DNA of 64,000 nucleotides from Pandoraea capi (GTDB lineage: Bacteria; Pseudomonadota; Gammaproteobacteria; Burkholderiales; Burkholderiaceae): positions 620,001 to 684,000 of the forward strand of contig NZ_CABPRV010000002.1 in assembly GCF_902459735.1 (NCBI RefSeq), in the 5' to 3' direction. A program made the translations under genes and the position numbers. A model generated the notes under the pieces. The model did no database searches, was not told the origin of the DNA, and saw only the letters and a program-made list of their open reading frames with translations. Below, in pieces: positions 34,804 to 42,523 of this stretch; positions within the stretch are counted from its first letter, which is position 1, and each line of letters begins with the position of its first letter.

Positions 34804-36589
34804 CGATCGACTCCTGCTCCTGTTTGATCACGGCCGAGGGCAGCGCCTGCTCTGCGTCCTGTGATTGCCTTCCGGCGGTATAAAGCATGTTCACGACCGT
34901 CAGACCTCTGACGAAATCCGACTGCTGATAAGCACGGTCATGGCTGGGATGCCGGCTCCGGGATGCCATCAGCGCGCGCATGGTGGCTTCCGTGACAAAG
35001 TCGTAGAGCTTGCGGCCGGTCGTCTGCGTACCGTGATGCATCAGCACCCAGCGCGAGTCTGGTGCGGCATCAAAAGGGTTGCAGGTAATGGCGTCGCAGG
35101 CTTCGCTGAACCTGATAATGGCGGTCTGTCCGACCACCCCATCGGGCGATGTCAATTTGCCCCACAACGGACCCGCGGCGAACGCCAGCAAGCTGCCGAT
35201 GTCTTCTGGCCCCGCCTTTCGGTCGGCACGCGCAAAGCATGCCTGCGCACGCCTTCGGTGGTGCGTCTCGAGCGGGGTTACGATTGCCACGTCGACACCC
35301 TGCGCGCGTAGCTTTGTCGCATAGTCGACGGCCAGCATGTGGAGCAACGCCGCCGCGAACGGATGCCCGCATGCCTCGAACGTCTTCGCGCATCGCTCGT
35401 AGATCATGCACAGCCCCTCGTAATCGCCGCGCACCTCGCCGCGAGCCTCGTCGAGGATCTTTTCGACCTCACCGAAGGCGTTCGTCAGCGCCGAGGTCTG
35501 TGCGGCGCGCGCATAAAATGCCACGGCGTATGCCGCATCGCCGGCGTCGCGAAAACGTCTCGCGGTCGCCAGGCATAACCGTATTTCTTCCGGCTTGTTC
35601 GTTTCAAGGCATGCCAGATGCAACGCAGCTGTCGAGAGTCGAGCCGCGGCCGATGTGGAATAGAATATCGCCCGTTCCCAATGCGCATCGCGAAGCGTCT
35701 CTGGCACCTTTCTCGAGAGCCCCGCCTCCTTCCTCACAAGTTGCAGACGAAATGCCGCCACAGTGTCGTGTGCTTCCGCCGCGCGCGCGTGATCGCCGCT
35801 TATCGCGAAAAACCTGGAGAATCGATCACTAAGCGAAACCGGGACATCGTTCCTTCCTTTGAGTGCGTCGTGCACGATCACCGCAACGCGATAAAGCGCG
35901 TCCCGATCGACCTCTGACGGGGGACTTTCATTCGCTCCCAGCACCTCCGCCAAAAGATTACCGACGACGTAGCGTTGCCGAGGCGCCGCCTCCGGCAACG
36001 CGTCCAACACCGTGGTTGATGTCTGCTGATCTTCAAGACGGGCGAGCAGAAGCTGTGTCGCCTCGCGCTGCGTCAGACCCAGGCCGTCAGGGGAAATGCA
36101 TCCGTCCATCACCGGACAACGAAAAACCGTCCCCGGAATGCCCATCGCGACCAGACCGCTCGGCGTCATCATCAAAGCGGTGTGCTCGGGTGCTGACCAT
36201 CGACTCAGTATTTCCGCACGTGCGTCCGGCGTCAGTGCATGAACCACACTCGTCGCCTCGTCGCCCAGCGTCTTGATGCGCGCGACGCGTAATGCATGCT
36301 TCATGCCGACGTCGCATGTCACGAGATGGCTCCTGACGAGCTTCGCGACCATGGATTTCCGATCCGTGCCTTCCCTGAAAGCGGCGCTGATCACGCGCCA
36401 GTTGTCGGCGCGCGCAGCAACCTTCTGAAGCCGCTCGATCGCGCGATCTATTTCATGAGACCCGGCGGAACACTGCTGTAATACCGCATCGAACGCTTGT
36501 ATCGCGACGTCCAGCGACGGTTCCGGCGTGCACTCCCGCCAGACGGGAACACACGCACTCACCCAAGGACGAATCACTTCCCAAACCAT
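34766..36589 (-). CDS. unknown protein, second paralog (607 aa)
   Basis: The start at MVWEVIRPWV is chosen because GGAGG lies six bases upstream and because it then runs in register with the 598-residue neighbour: CSAG at 40-43, RW at 130-131 and IPGT at 151-154 in both. A longer frame adds 34 residues without support. The N-terminal module (1-265) carries LVRSHL, SRWSAPE, IPGTVFRC and LTQREATQLLLAR. Residues about 290-500 look like an alpha-helical solenoid (AAYAVAFYARAAQTSAL; YERCAKTFEACGHPFAAALLHML). The tail has SRWVLMHH and SDFVRGLTVVNML, matched in the neighbour. No function is known to me. Confidence 0.85.
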   Translation of the reverse strand: MVWEVIRPWVSACVPVWRECTPEPSLDVAIQAFDAVLQQCSAGSHEIDRAIERLQKVAARADNWRVISAAFREGTDRKSMVAKLVRSHLVTCDVGMKHALRVARIKTLGDEATSVVHALTPDARAEILSRWSAPEHTALMMTPSGLVAMGIPGTVFRCPVMDGCISPDGLGLTQREATQLLLARLEDQQTSTTVLDALPEAAPRQRYVVGNLLAEVLGANESPPSEVDRDALYRVAVIVHDALKGRNDVPVSLSDRFSRFFAISGDHARAAEAHDTVAAFRLQLVRKEAGLSRKVPETLRDAHWERAIFYSTSAAARLSTAALHLACLETNKPEEIRLCLATARRFRDAGDAAYAVAFYARAAQTSALTNAFGEVEKILDEARGEVRGDYEGLCMIYERCAKTFEACGHPFAAALLHMLAVDYATKLRAQGVDVAIVTPLETHHRRRAQACFARADRKAGPEDIGSLLAFAAGPLWGKLTSPDGVVGQTAIIRFSEACDAITCNPFDAAPDSRWVLMHHGTQTTGRKLYDFVTEATMRALMASRSRHPSHDRAYQQSDFVRGLTVVNMLYTAGRQSQDAEQALPSAVIKQEQESIDDDSSIRGNGVS

Positions 36590-36745
36590 TGCCTGCCTCC
36601 GCGTCGTCCATTCACGGCCATTGCGCGACAAGGTCAACGCAATGGATAGCGATACGGCAGTGTCCCACCACGCCCGGTCACAGGCGTGCACAAATCGCTC
36701 AGGCTGCCAGTTTCAGGAGGGACAGGGACGAAGATGCTGCTCAGG

Positions 36746-36777
36746 CGCTTAGCCGCTTAGCCGCTTAGCCACTTAGG
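36746..36777. repeat. 8-base tandem repeat, four units
   Basis: CGCTTAGC occurs three times in tandem followed by a degenerate CACTTAGG. It sits between the first and second paralogs, about 160-190 bases upstream of the second one's start. Confidence 0.9.
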
Positions 36778-36799
36778 CAAGCGTGAGATTCACGTGGCA

Positions 36800-38596
36800 T
36801 CACAGGTCGGTCGACGCACTGTCGTCATCAAACCTCAGCACGACCTTCAAGGCGTCGGTGGCTTGCTGCGTCGTCAACATGTCGAGCGCCGCAACGCCGT
36901 CGACGAAATCCGATGCCTCCAAAGGCACCTGACGATAGAGATGCCGCCCGCCACGCGAGATCAACGCCCGGCGCGTGTCTTCGGTCATGAGCTCATAGAC
37001 TTGCCTGGCGTCGTCCCGAGGGCTTCGTCGAAACAACACCCAGTCGAGCGACGCGTGCTCATCGAACCCCTCTTGTGAGATCACGTCGCTCGCCCCCTCG
37101 AAATAGACGACGAAATCCTTTCCGATCAACCCCTCCTGTGAGGTCAACGTATCGAGATTCGCGGCAATGGCCAAACGAATCAGGCCAGGCAGGTCGCGCA
37201 TCGATTCCGAGAGCCCTATCGCGGCAAATAGCTCGCGCGCCTTTTGCAGATGCGTCTCGGCAAGCGCCCTTTTGCTGGCAGCGCCCGCGTCCGATGGGTT
37301 TGCAACGTCGCGACTTTCCCGCTCAGGCCACAGATGGCTGGCCAGCAATTCATGCGTCATCGCCGCGCTGACATGCAGACCGCGCGCAGCAAATGCGTCG
37401 GCACAGCGCAACCCGACCTTGGACGCCGAGCCATGAGCGCCGCCGTAAGATCGGATGGCGTCATGAAGTACATCGATCACCTCTGGAAAAACCTCATAAG
37501 ACGCCATCTTTTCAGCCGCATTGGCGTACATCGTCGCCGCCATGTCGCTTTGACGCACCGCTTCGAAGGCCTTCGCGGACTTCAGATACTGGTCGACAGC
37601 CAGTCTCGGTTTCTCAGCGCGCGCGTAGTGAAAGCCCGCCCATTGCCGGTTTTCGGCAACGCTTGCCTGATTGAACGCTCGAACCTCGTCGGTCGGCGTA
37701 AGCGCCCCGCGCGCGACTTCCCCAAGGCGCAGATTGTCGCCGGGGTCCATCCCCTCACGCAGCGTCGCTGCGATCTCGCGAGATTGCGCCGCACGGGTGT
37801 TGTCGCCCATCCAGTTGAAGAATCTGGCGAGCGATTCGCGCACCGATACATCGCCCTCAACATCCTTCAGAAAGTCATGTGCTTGCGCCGCAAGCGAGTA
37901 GACCGCGTCCGAATCCAGCCCCGACAACAGGCTACCGTCCGAGCCGATCGCCGCGCAGATCAGAAAGTAGTTGCCGACCGTGTGGTCCTCCCCCAGCCCC
38001 GGCAGCATTTGCAGCAGCGTCGTGCCCGGCGCGGTTCCCTCGGGCCGCGCGAGCAGTAATTGTGTCGCCTCGATTTGCGACAGATCGAGGCCGAGCGACG
38101 AAAATCCGCCGTCGATCAACGCGCAACGAAAGTCGGTGCCCGGAATATCCAGCGCCACGACCTTGCCCTCGGTCACGTGCACGGATGACCCTTCAGGTTC
38201 CGTCCATCGCCGCACGATTTCGGCGCGCACCTCTGGCAGCAAGCAACGGATCAGCCCCCGAGCCTGCCCATCCAGGTGACGATACGAGTGAGAGGCAAGC
38301 GCATGATCTAGCCCGGTTCGAGATGTGGTGATGTGGTTGCGCACAAGACGTTTGACGAACACGCCGTGATCGATATCCGGCGCAAAGGCACGTTCGATCA
38401 CCTTCCGGCCATCGCCTTTGGCAAACGCCTTCTCAACGCGTCCGATCGCCTTGTCGAGCTCGACAGCACCCGCCGAGCAAGTTCTCAGGCTGCTGTCCAG
38501 CGCGTCCATCGTATGGGTCAGTTGTGCGGCCGGCGACTCGAAGGTCCGGCACGATTGAAGCGCGCCTCTGAGCGCGTGCAGGGCACTCGAAATCAT
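36800..38596 (-). CDS. unknown protein, first paralog (598 aa)
   Basis: The ATG follows GAGGG by five bases. The N-terminal module (1-265) has CSAGAVELDKAIGRV at 40-54, LVRNHIT at 84-90, RRWTEPEG at 129-136, LDIPGTDFRC at 149-158 and LSQIEATQLLLARPEG at 172-187. The middle (about 300-460) is helical and repeat-like (AVDQYLKSAKAFEAVRQSDMAATMYANAAEKM; CADAFAARGLHVSAAMTHELLA), in the style of TPR or SNAP solenoids. The end has LDWVLFRRS, YELMTEDTRRALI and SDFVDGVAALDML. No signal peptide, membrane segment or known catalytic motif is visible. It is first of the three tandem paralogs. Confidence 0.85.
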   Translation of the reverse strand: MISSALHALRGALQSCRTFESPAAQLTHTMDALDSSLRTCSAGAVELDKAIGRVEKAFAKGDGRKVIERAFAPDIDHGVFVKRLVRNHITTSRTGLDHALASHSYRHLDGQARGLIRCLLPEVRAEIVRRWTEPEGSSVHVTEGKVVALDIPGTDFRCALIDGGFSSLGLDLSQIEATQLLLARPEGTAPGTTLLQMLPGLGEDHTVGNYFLICAAIGSDGSLLSGLDSDAVYSLAAQAHDFLKDVEGDVSVRESLARFFNWMGDNTRAAQSREIAATLREGMDPGDNLRLGEVARGALTPTDEVRAFNQASVAENRQWAGFHYARAEKPRLAVDQYLKSAKAFEAVRQSDMAATMYANAAEKMASYEVFPEVIDVLHDAIRSYGGAHGSASKVGLRCADAFAARGLHVSAAMTHELLASHLWPERESRDVANPSDAGAASKRALAETHLQKARELFAAIGLSESMRDLPGLIRLAIAANLDTLTSQEGLIGKDFVVYFEGASDVISQEGFDEHASLDWVLFRRSPRDDARQVYELMTEDTRRALISRGGRHLYRQVPLEASDFVDGVAALDMLTTQQATDALKVVLRFDDDSASTDL

Positions 38597-38809
38597 TGCG
38601 GCCCTCGCGACGACGGGAGTATCAGCGCCACGAACGGGCAGTTGCGAGGAAGCGGAATGGCGCCCCGCTCAGTGCGTCGATGAGCGATATGCGCAAGGCA
38701 GGCGATCGAGGAAGGAGACGAGGAACGAAGACGGCGATGCGTCGATGACATCAAGGCACACATGGCGGAGATGAGCGAGCGTGGGCATTTCCACACCCTC
38801 AGCACAATG

Positions 38810-38839
38810 AAAAGGCCCAAGTCTCCCATTGGGCCTTTT
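38810..38839 (-). terminator. Rho-independent terminator after the LysR gene
   Basis: AAAAGGCCCAA and TTGGGCCTTTT form a perfect 11-base stem with an eight-base loop, about 34 bases beyond the LysR stop on the minus strand. Being symmetrical it would work in both directions. Confidence 0.85.
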
Positions 38840-38872
38840 CACACGCGTGCAGAAATCGCTCAAATCACGACG

Positions 38873-39886
38873 TCAAACCACCACTTCCTGAGGGGACATT
38901 TCCGTGCCGTAGGTCGCCCAGCGCATGTCCTCGTCGGCCGCCGCAACGGTCGGTTTGCACTGCGCGGCGGTCTCGTCGAGCCCCTGCAACAACGGGCATC
39001 GCTCGAATATTTCCGCGATGAAGTCGACAAATACGCGAACTTTAGGCGACAAATGACGATTATGCGGATAGACCGCCGAAATCGGCATGGGCGGCGGTTT
39101 CCATTGATGCAGTATCTCGACCAACTGCCCCGATTGCAGATACGGCAACGCCATGAAGCGGGCCAGTTGCACGGTGCCTACGCCCGCAAGTCCGAGCTGA
39201 AGGTACGCTTCGGCATCGTTGACCGCGACCGTGCCCTGCATGTGGATTTCGATTTCCTTGCCGTCCACCACGAACTGCTCTTCGATCACGCGTCCCGTGC
39301 GGCTCGAAAAATAGTGCACCGCCGTGTGGCGCTGCAAATCGTCGAGCGTATGCGGCATGCCCATGCGCTCCAGATAGGCCGGTGACGCGCACGTCAGGCT
39401 CTGGAACAGGCCGACACGGCGCGCGACAAGGCTCGAATCCTGAAGCGTCCCGACACGCAGCACGCAATCCACCCCCTCCTGAATCAGGTCGACGGGCTTG
39501 TCACCCATGCCGATCATCAGTTCGATTTCGGGATAACGATCGCGAAATTCACACATCTGCGGCAACACGACGAGCTTGCCGAGTGAGCCCGGCATGTCCA
39601 CGCGCAACTTGCCGCGCACCCGTTGGCTACTCTCCCGGAACGAGGATTCGGTCTCCTCGATGTCGGCCAGAATGCGCAGGCAGCGCTCGTAATACGCCGC
39701 GCCATCGGGCGTGAGATTGAGTCGCCGGGTCGTTCGCTGAAGCAAACGCGTGCCCAGATGCGACTCCAGGTTCTGAATGATCGTGGTCACCGAGGTGCGC
39801 GGCAACCCAAGGTTGTCGGCGGCACGCGAGAAGCTATTCGCCTCGACCACCCGCGTGAAGACCTGCATCGCTTGCAAGCGATCCAT
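38873..39886 (-). CDS. LysR-family regulator of the RND efflux operon (BpeT/CeoR-like)
   Basis: The 337-residue product has the LysR DNA-binding domain (MDRLQAMQVFTRVVEANSFSRAADNLGLPRTSVTTIIQNLE) and effector domain, plus a C-terminal extension of about 35 residues (from CPLLQGL). I start at the ATG at 39886, with GGGGAAATATC upstream. It is divergent from a hydrolase-RND operon in the same arrangement as Burkholderia bpeT/ceoR with llpE-bpeEF-oprC, where the LysR protein activates efflux on exposure to certain drugs or salicylate-like compounds. The same role here is inferred from synteny. Confidence 0.88.
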   Translation of the reverse strand: MDRLQAMQVFTRVVEANSFSRAADNLGLPRTSVTTIIQNLESHLGTRLLQRTTRRLNLTPDGAAYYERCLRILADIEETESSFRESSQRVRGKLRVDMPGSLGKLVVLPQMCEFRDRYPEIELMIGMGDKPVDLIQEGVDCVLRVGTLQDSSLVARRVGLFQSLTCASPAYLERMGMPHTLDDLQRHTAVHYFSSRTGRVIEEQFVVDGKEIEIHMQGTVAVNDAEAYLQLGLAGVGTVQLARFMALPYLQSGQLVEILHQWKPPPMPISAVYPHNRHLSPKVRVFVDFIAEIFERCPLLQGLDETAAQCKPTVAAADEDMRWATYGTEMSPQEVVV

Positions 39887-39958
39887 GATATTTCCCCATT
39901 GAAGACACCGTTTCACTGGTCGGCCCGGCGAAATTTCACTTCGTCGCCAATGCATATG

Positions 39959-39979
39959 CTTATTGGTCGACGGCATAAG
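39959..39979. promoter_or_regulatory. LysR-type binding box (T-N11-A)
   Basis: CTTAT and ATAAG form a perfect inverted repeat around exactly 11 bases containing GTCGAC. This is the T-N11-A layout of LysR boxes, in the divergent region upstream of the efflux operon. Confidence 0.55.
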
Positions 39980-40013
39980 TCAATGCCCATAAGGCTGAGA
40001 CCGATTAGTCGAG

Positions 40014-40042
40014 CTGACCGAACAGTGTTGCCAAATTATAGG
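40014..40042 (+). promoter_or_regulatory. possible promoter of the hydrolase-efflux operon
   Basis: CTGACC (4/6 match to the -35 consensus) and TATAGG (4/6 match to -10) are separated by 17 bases, about 35 bases downstream of the LysR box. A weak promoter next to an activator site fits LysR activation. Confidence 0.4.
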
Positions 40043-40126
40043 CGTTTATCCCAATGTCCGTGGCCTCTAGACTTCGCTCCATCGAATGTCATCAGAGGGG
40101 TATCGCTCGCGCGAACTCAAAGCCAT

Positions 40127-41074
40127 ATGTCAGCCAACGCCAAGTCGAAGTCGGGCCAAGCGGGAAAATCGGGATCGCCGGGATCGAGCGATCGGGTGTT
40201 CCGCACCGATGACGGACTGCGCATCGAAGAGGTGAGCATCGAGGGCCACGTCGCCCCGGTCACGCTGCGCCTGTACCGGCCGGTCGGCAAGTCCACCGCC
40301 AGCACGGCCGCCGAATCCACGGCAGCCACGGGGCAACCGGGCGTCGTCGTGCCGCTCGAAGCCCATTTGCCCGCCGTGCTGTATTTCCACGGTGGCGGGT
40401 TCTGCCGGGGTTCGCTCGACGACGGCGACGCCGCCGCGCGCTATCTGGCGCTGAACGTCCCCGCGCTGGTCGTCTCGGTCGGTTACTCGCTCGCGCCGGA
40501 ACACCCGTTCCCCGCCGCGCCGGAAGACGCCTGGTGCGCCGCGCTGTGGCTGCAACGCAACGCCCGCCGTTACGGCGCCAGCCCGCGCCGGCTCGCCGTG
40601 GCCGGTCACGACTCGGGCGGCAACATCGCGGCGGCCCTGACGATGATTGCCCGCGACCGCGGCGAGATCAGTATCTCGGCACAGGCGCTGCTCGCTCCGC
40701 TGCTCGATCCCAGCATGACGCGTCTGGCTGATGGCCGCACGCCCAGCGACATCGAAGCGAACGAGTGCGCCCGCTGCTATCGCGCCTATTTGCCGCATGC
40801 CACGCAACGCCTGCATCCGTATGCCGCGCCGCTCGAATCTCGCCGTCTCGCGGGCCTGCCACCCACGCTGATCGCATCCGCCGAACACGACCTGCTGCAC
40901 GTCGAAGCTGAAAAATACGCTGCCGAGCTGATTGCGGCCGGCGTGCCGACACAGGTCACGCGCCATCGCAGCGCTTCCCATTACGGTCTGGCCGCACTTC
41001 CCGGAGCGCTGCGGGACGTGGCCACGTTCCTGACACGTCGGCTGGCACCGCCTGCCACCGGCTCTACCCAGTGA
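40127..41074 (+). CDS. llpE: alpha/beta hydrolase of the hormone-sensitive lipase family, LlpE-like
   Basis: The 315-residue product has the oxyanion-hole motif HGGGF (88-92), nucleophile elbow GHDSGG with Ser163 (a variant of GDSAGG), and a C-terminal His in ASHYGL. The acid is probably in SAEHDLLH. It is cytoplasmic by sequence. In Burkholderia the corresponding gene llpE is the first gene of the CeoAB/BpeEF efflux operon and is not needed for pump assembly, with its substrate unresolved. Here it lies 28 bases before the adaptor gene. The start at MSANAKS lacks a strong ribosome binding site. Confidence 0.82.
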   Translation: MSANAKSKSGQAGKSGSPGSSDRVFRTDDGLRIEEVSIEGHVAPVTLRLYRPVGKSTASTAAESTAATGQPGVVVPLEAHLPAVLYFHGGGFCRGSLDDGDAAARYLALNVPALVVSVGYSLAPEHPFPAAPEDAWCAALWLQRNARRYGASPRRLAVAGHDSGGNIAAALTMIARDRGEISISAQALLAPLLDPSMTRLADGRTPSDIEANECARCYRAYLPHATQRLHPYAAPLESRRLAGLPPTLIASAEHDLLHVEAEKYAAELIAAGVPTQVTRHRSASHYGLAALPGALRDVATFLTRRLAPPATGSTQ

Positions 41075-41102
41075 GTCCATCCGATCCCGGAGATTTGAAA
41101 AA

Positions 41103-42431
41103 ATGACCACCCTCGCTCGCAAACCCGTACTTATCGCTGCCGCCGCCACGGCTGCGCTCCTGGCCATCGGCACGCTCACTGTCGTGCGTGTCGACGCCAG
41201 CACGCCCGCGGCGCAAGTCATGCCCACCGTGGAAGTCGACGTTGCCAACGTGCTGTCGCGTACCGTGACCGACTGGCAAAGCTATTCGGGACGGCTCGAC
41301 GCCGTCGACCGCGTCGACATCAAGCCGCTCGTGTCAGGCACCATCACCGCCGTGCATTTCAAGGACGGCCAACTCGTGAAAAAGGGTGACGCCCTGTTCA
41401 CGATCGACCCGCGTCCGTACGCCGCGGAAGTGGACCGCGCAGCAGCGCAGCTCGCGTCCGCCCAGGCCCGCGACGTCTTCACCAGCACCGACCTCGCGCG
41501 TGCGCAGCGCCTGATCGCGGATAACGCCATCGCGAAGAAGGACTTCGACCAGAAGGAAAACGCCGCACGCGAAGCCGTTGCCAACGTGAAGGCCGCACAG
41601 GCCGCGCTGGAAACTGCCCGCATCAATCTCGGCTACACGCAGATCGTGGCGCCGGTGGCCGGGCGCGTATCGCGCGCGGAAATCACGGTCGGCAACACCG
41701 TGTCGGCCGGCGCGCAATCGCCCGCGCTGACCACGGTGGTGTCGGTCTCGCCGATCTACGCGGCCTTCGACGTCGACGAACAGACCTATCTGCGCTATCT
41801 CTCGCGCGATACCGCCAAGCCGAGCGGCGTGCCCGTCGATCTGGGTCTCGCCAACGAATCGGGCTACTCGCGCAAGGGCACGGTGTATTCGGTGGATAAC
41901 CGCTTCGACACCACGTCCGGCACGATCCGCGTTCGCGCGCGCTTCGACAACGCCGACGGCGCGCTCGTCCCGGGCCTCTATGCACGTATTCGCGTCGGCG
42001 GCGGCGAACCGCACCCGGCGCTGCTCGTGGACGAAGCCGCCATCGGCACCGACCAGAGCAAGAAATACGTGATGGTCGTCGACCAGGCCAATAAGGCGCA
42101 GTACCGCGAAGTCCAGTTGGGCGAGCGTCACGGCGGGCTGGTGGAAATCGCCGGCGGCCTGAAGGACGGTGAACGCATCATCGTGAACGGTCTGCAACGG
42201 GTACGTCCGGGTGATGCCGTTTCGCCGAAGGTCGTGAAGATGGCCGGCGACACGGGCGACGCGCACGACATCGCACCGACGGCTGTGGCCACCACCGGTG
42301 CCGACGATGCCGCCAAGGCCCCCGCCCCGGCAACCCAAGACGCCAGCGCGACACAGGCTACGCAGAAGACTTCGCAGAACGGCAACAAGACGCAATCGGT
42401 CGCGGCGGCCAAAACCGCTTCGCGCTCGTAA
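41103..42431 (+). CDS. RND efflux periplasmic adaptor (MexE/CeoA type)
   Basis: The 442-residue membrane-fusion protein has an N-terminal membrane/signal segment (VLIAAAATAALLAIGTLTVV), a barrel-sandwich (lipoyl-like) domain (VDIKPLVSGTITAVHFKDGQLVKKGDALF), a coiled-coil hairpin (about 100-170) that meets the outer-membrane channel, and beta-barrel domains. A low-complexity Ala/Thr/Lys tail of about 50 residues is unusual. It links the inner-membrane pump encoded next to the channel encoded after that. GGAG lies ten bases before the ATG. Confidence 0.93.
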   Translation: MTTLARKPVLIAAAATAALLAIGTLTVVRVDASTPAAQVMPTVEVDVANVLSRTVTDWQSYSGRLDAVDRVDIKPLVSGTITAVHFKDGQLVKKGDALFTIDPRPYAAEVDRAAAQLASAQARDVFTSTDLARAQRLIADNAIAKKDFDQKENAAREAVANVKAAQAALETARINLGYTQIVAPVAGRVSRAEITVGNTVSAGAQSPALTTVVSVSPIYAAFDVDEQTYLRYLSRDTAKPSGVPVDLGLANESGYSRKGTVYSVDNRFDTTSGTIRVRARFDNADGALVPGLYARIRVGGGEPHPALLVDEAAIGTDQSKKYVMVVDQANKAQYREVQLGERHGGLVEIAGGLKDGERIIVNGLQRVRPGDAVSPKVVKMAGDTGDAHDIAPTAVATTGADDAAKAPAPATQDASATQATQKTSQNGNKTQSVAAAKTASRS

Positions 42432-42523
42432 TGCACTCAGTGCATTCATTGCGTCCGATGCTCGAAATGCGCGTGCAGGCACACAGCAACATTGCACGCT
42501 GAACGACACCCCAGAGTTTCGTC

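Noticed and set aside
36590-36691. N-terminal extension of the 607-residue unknown protein
   Set aside because: The shorter start has a good Shine-Dalgarno and puts the protein in exact register with its paralog. The extension has no counterpart.
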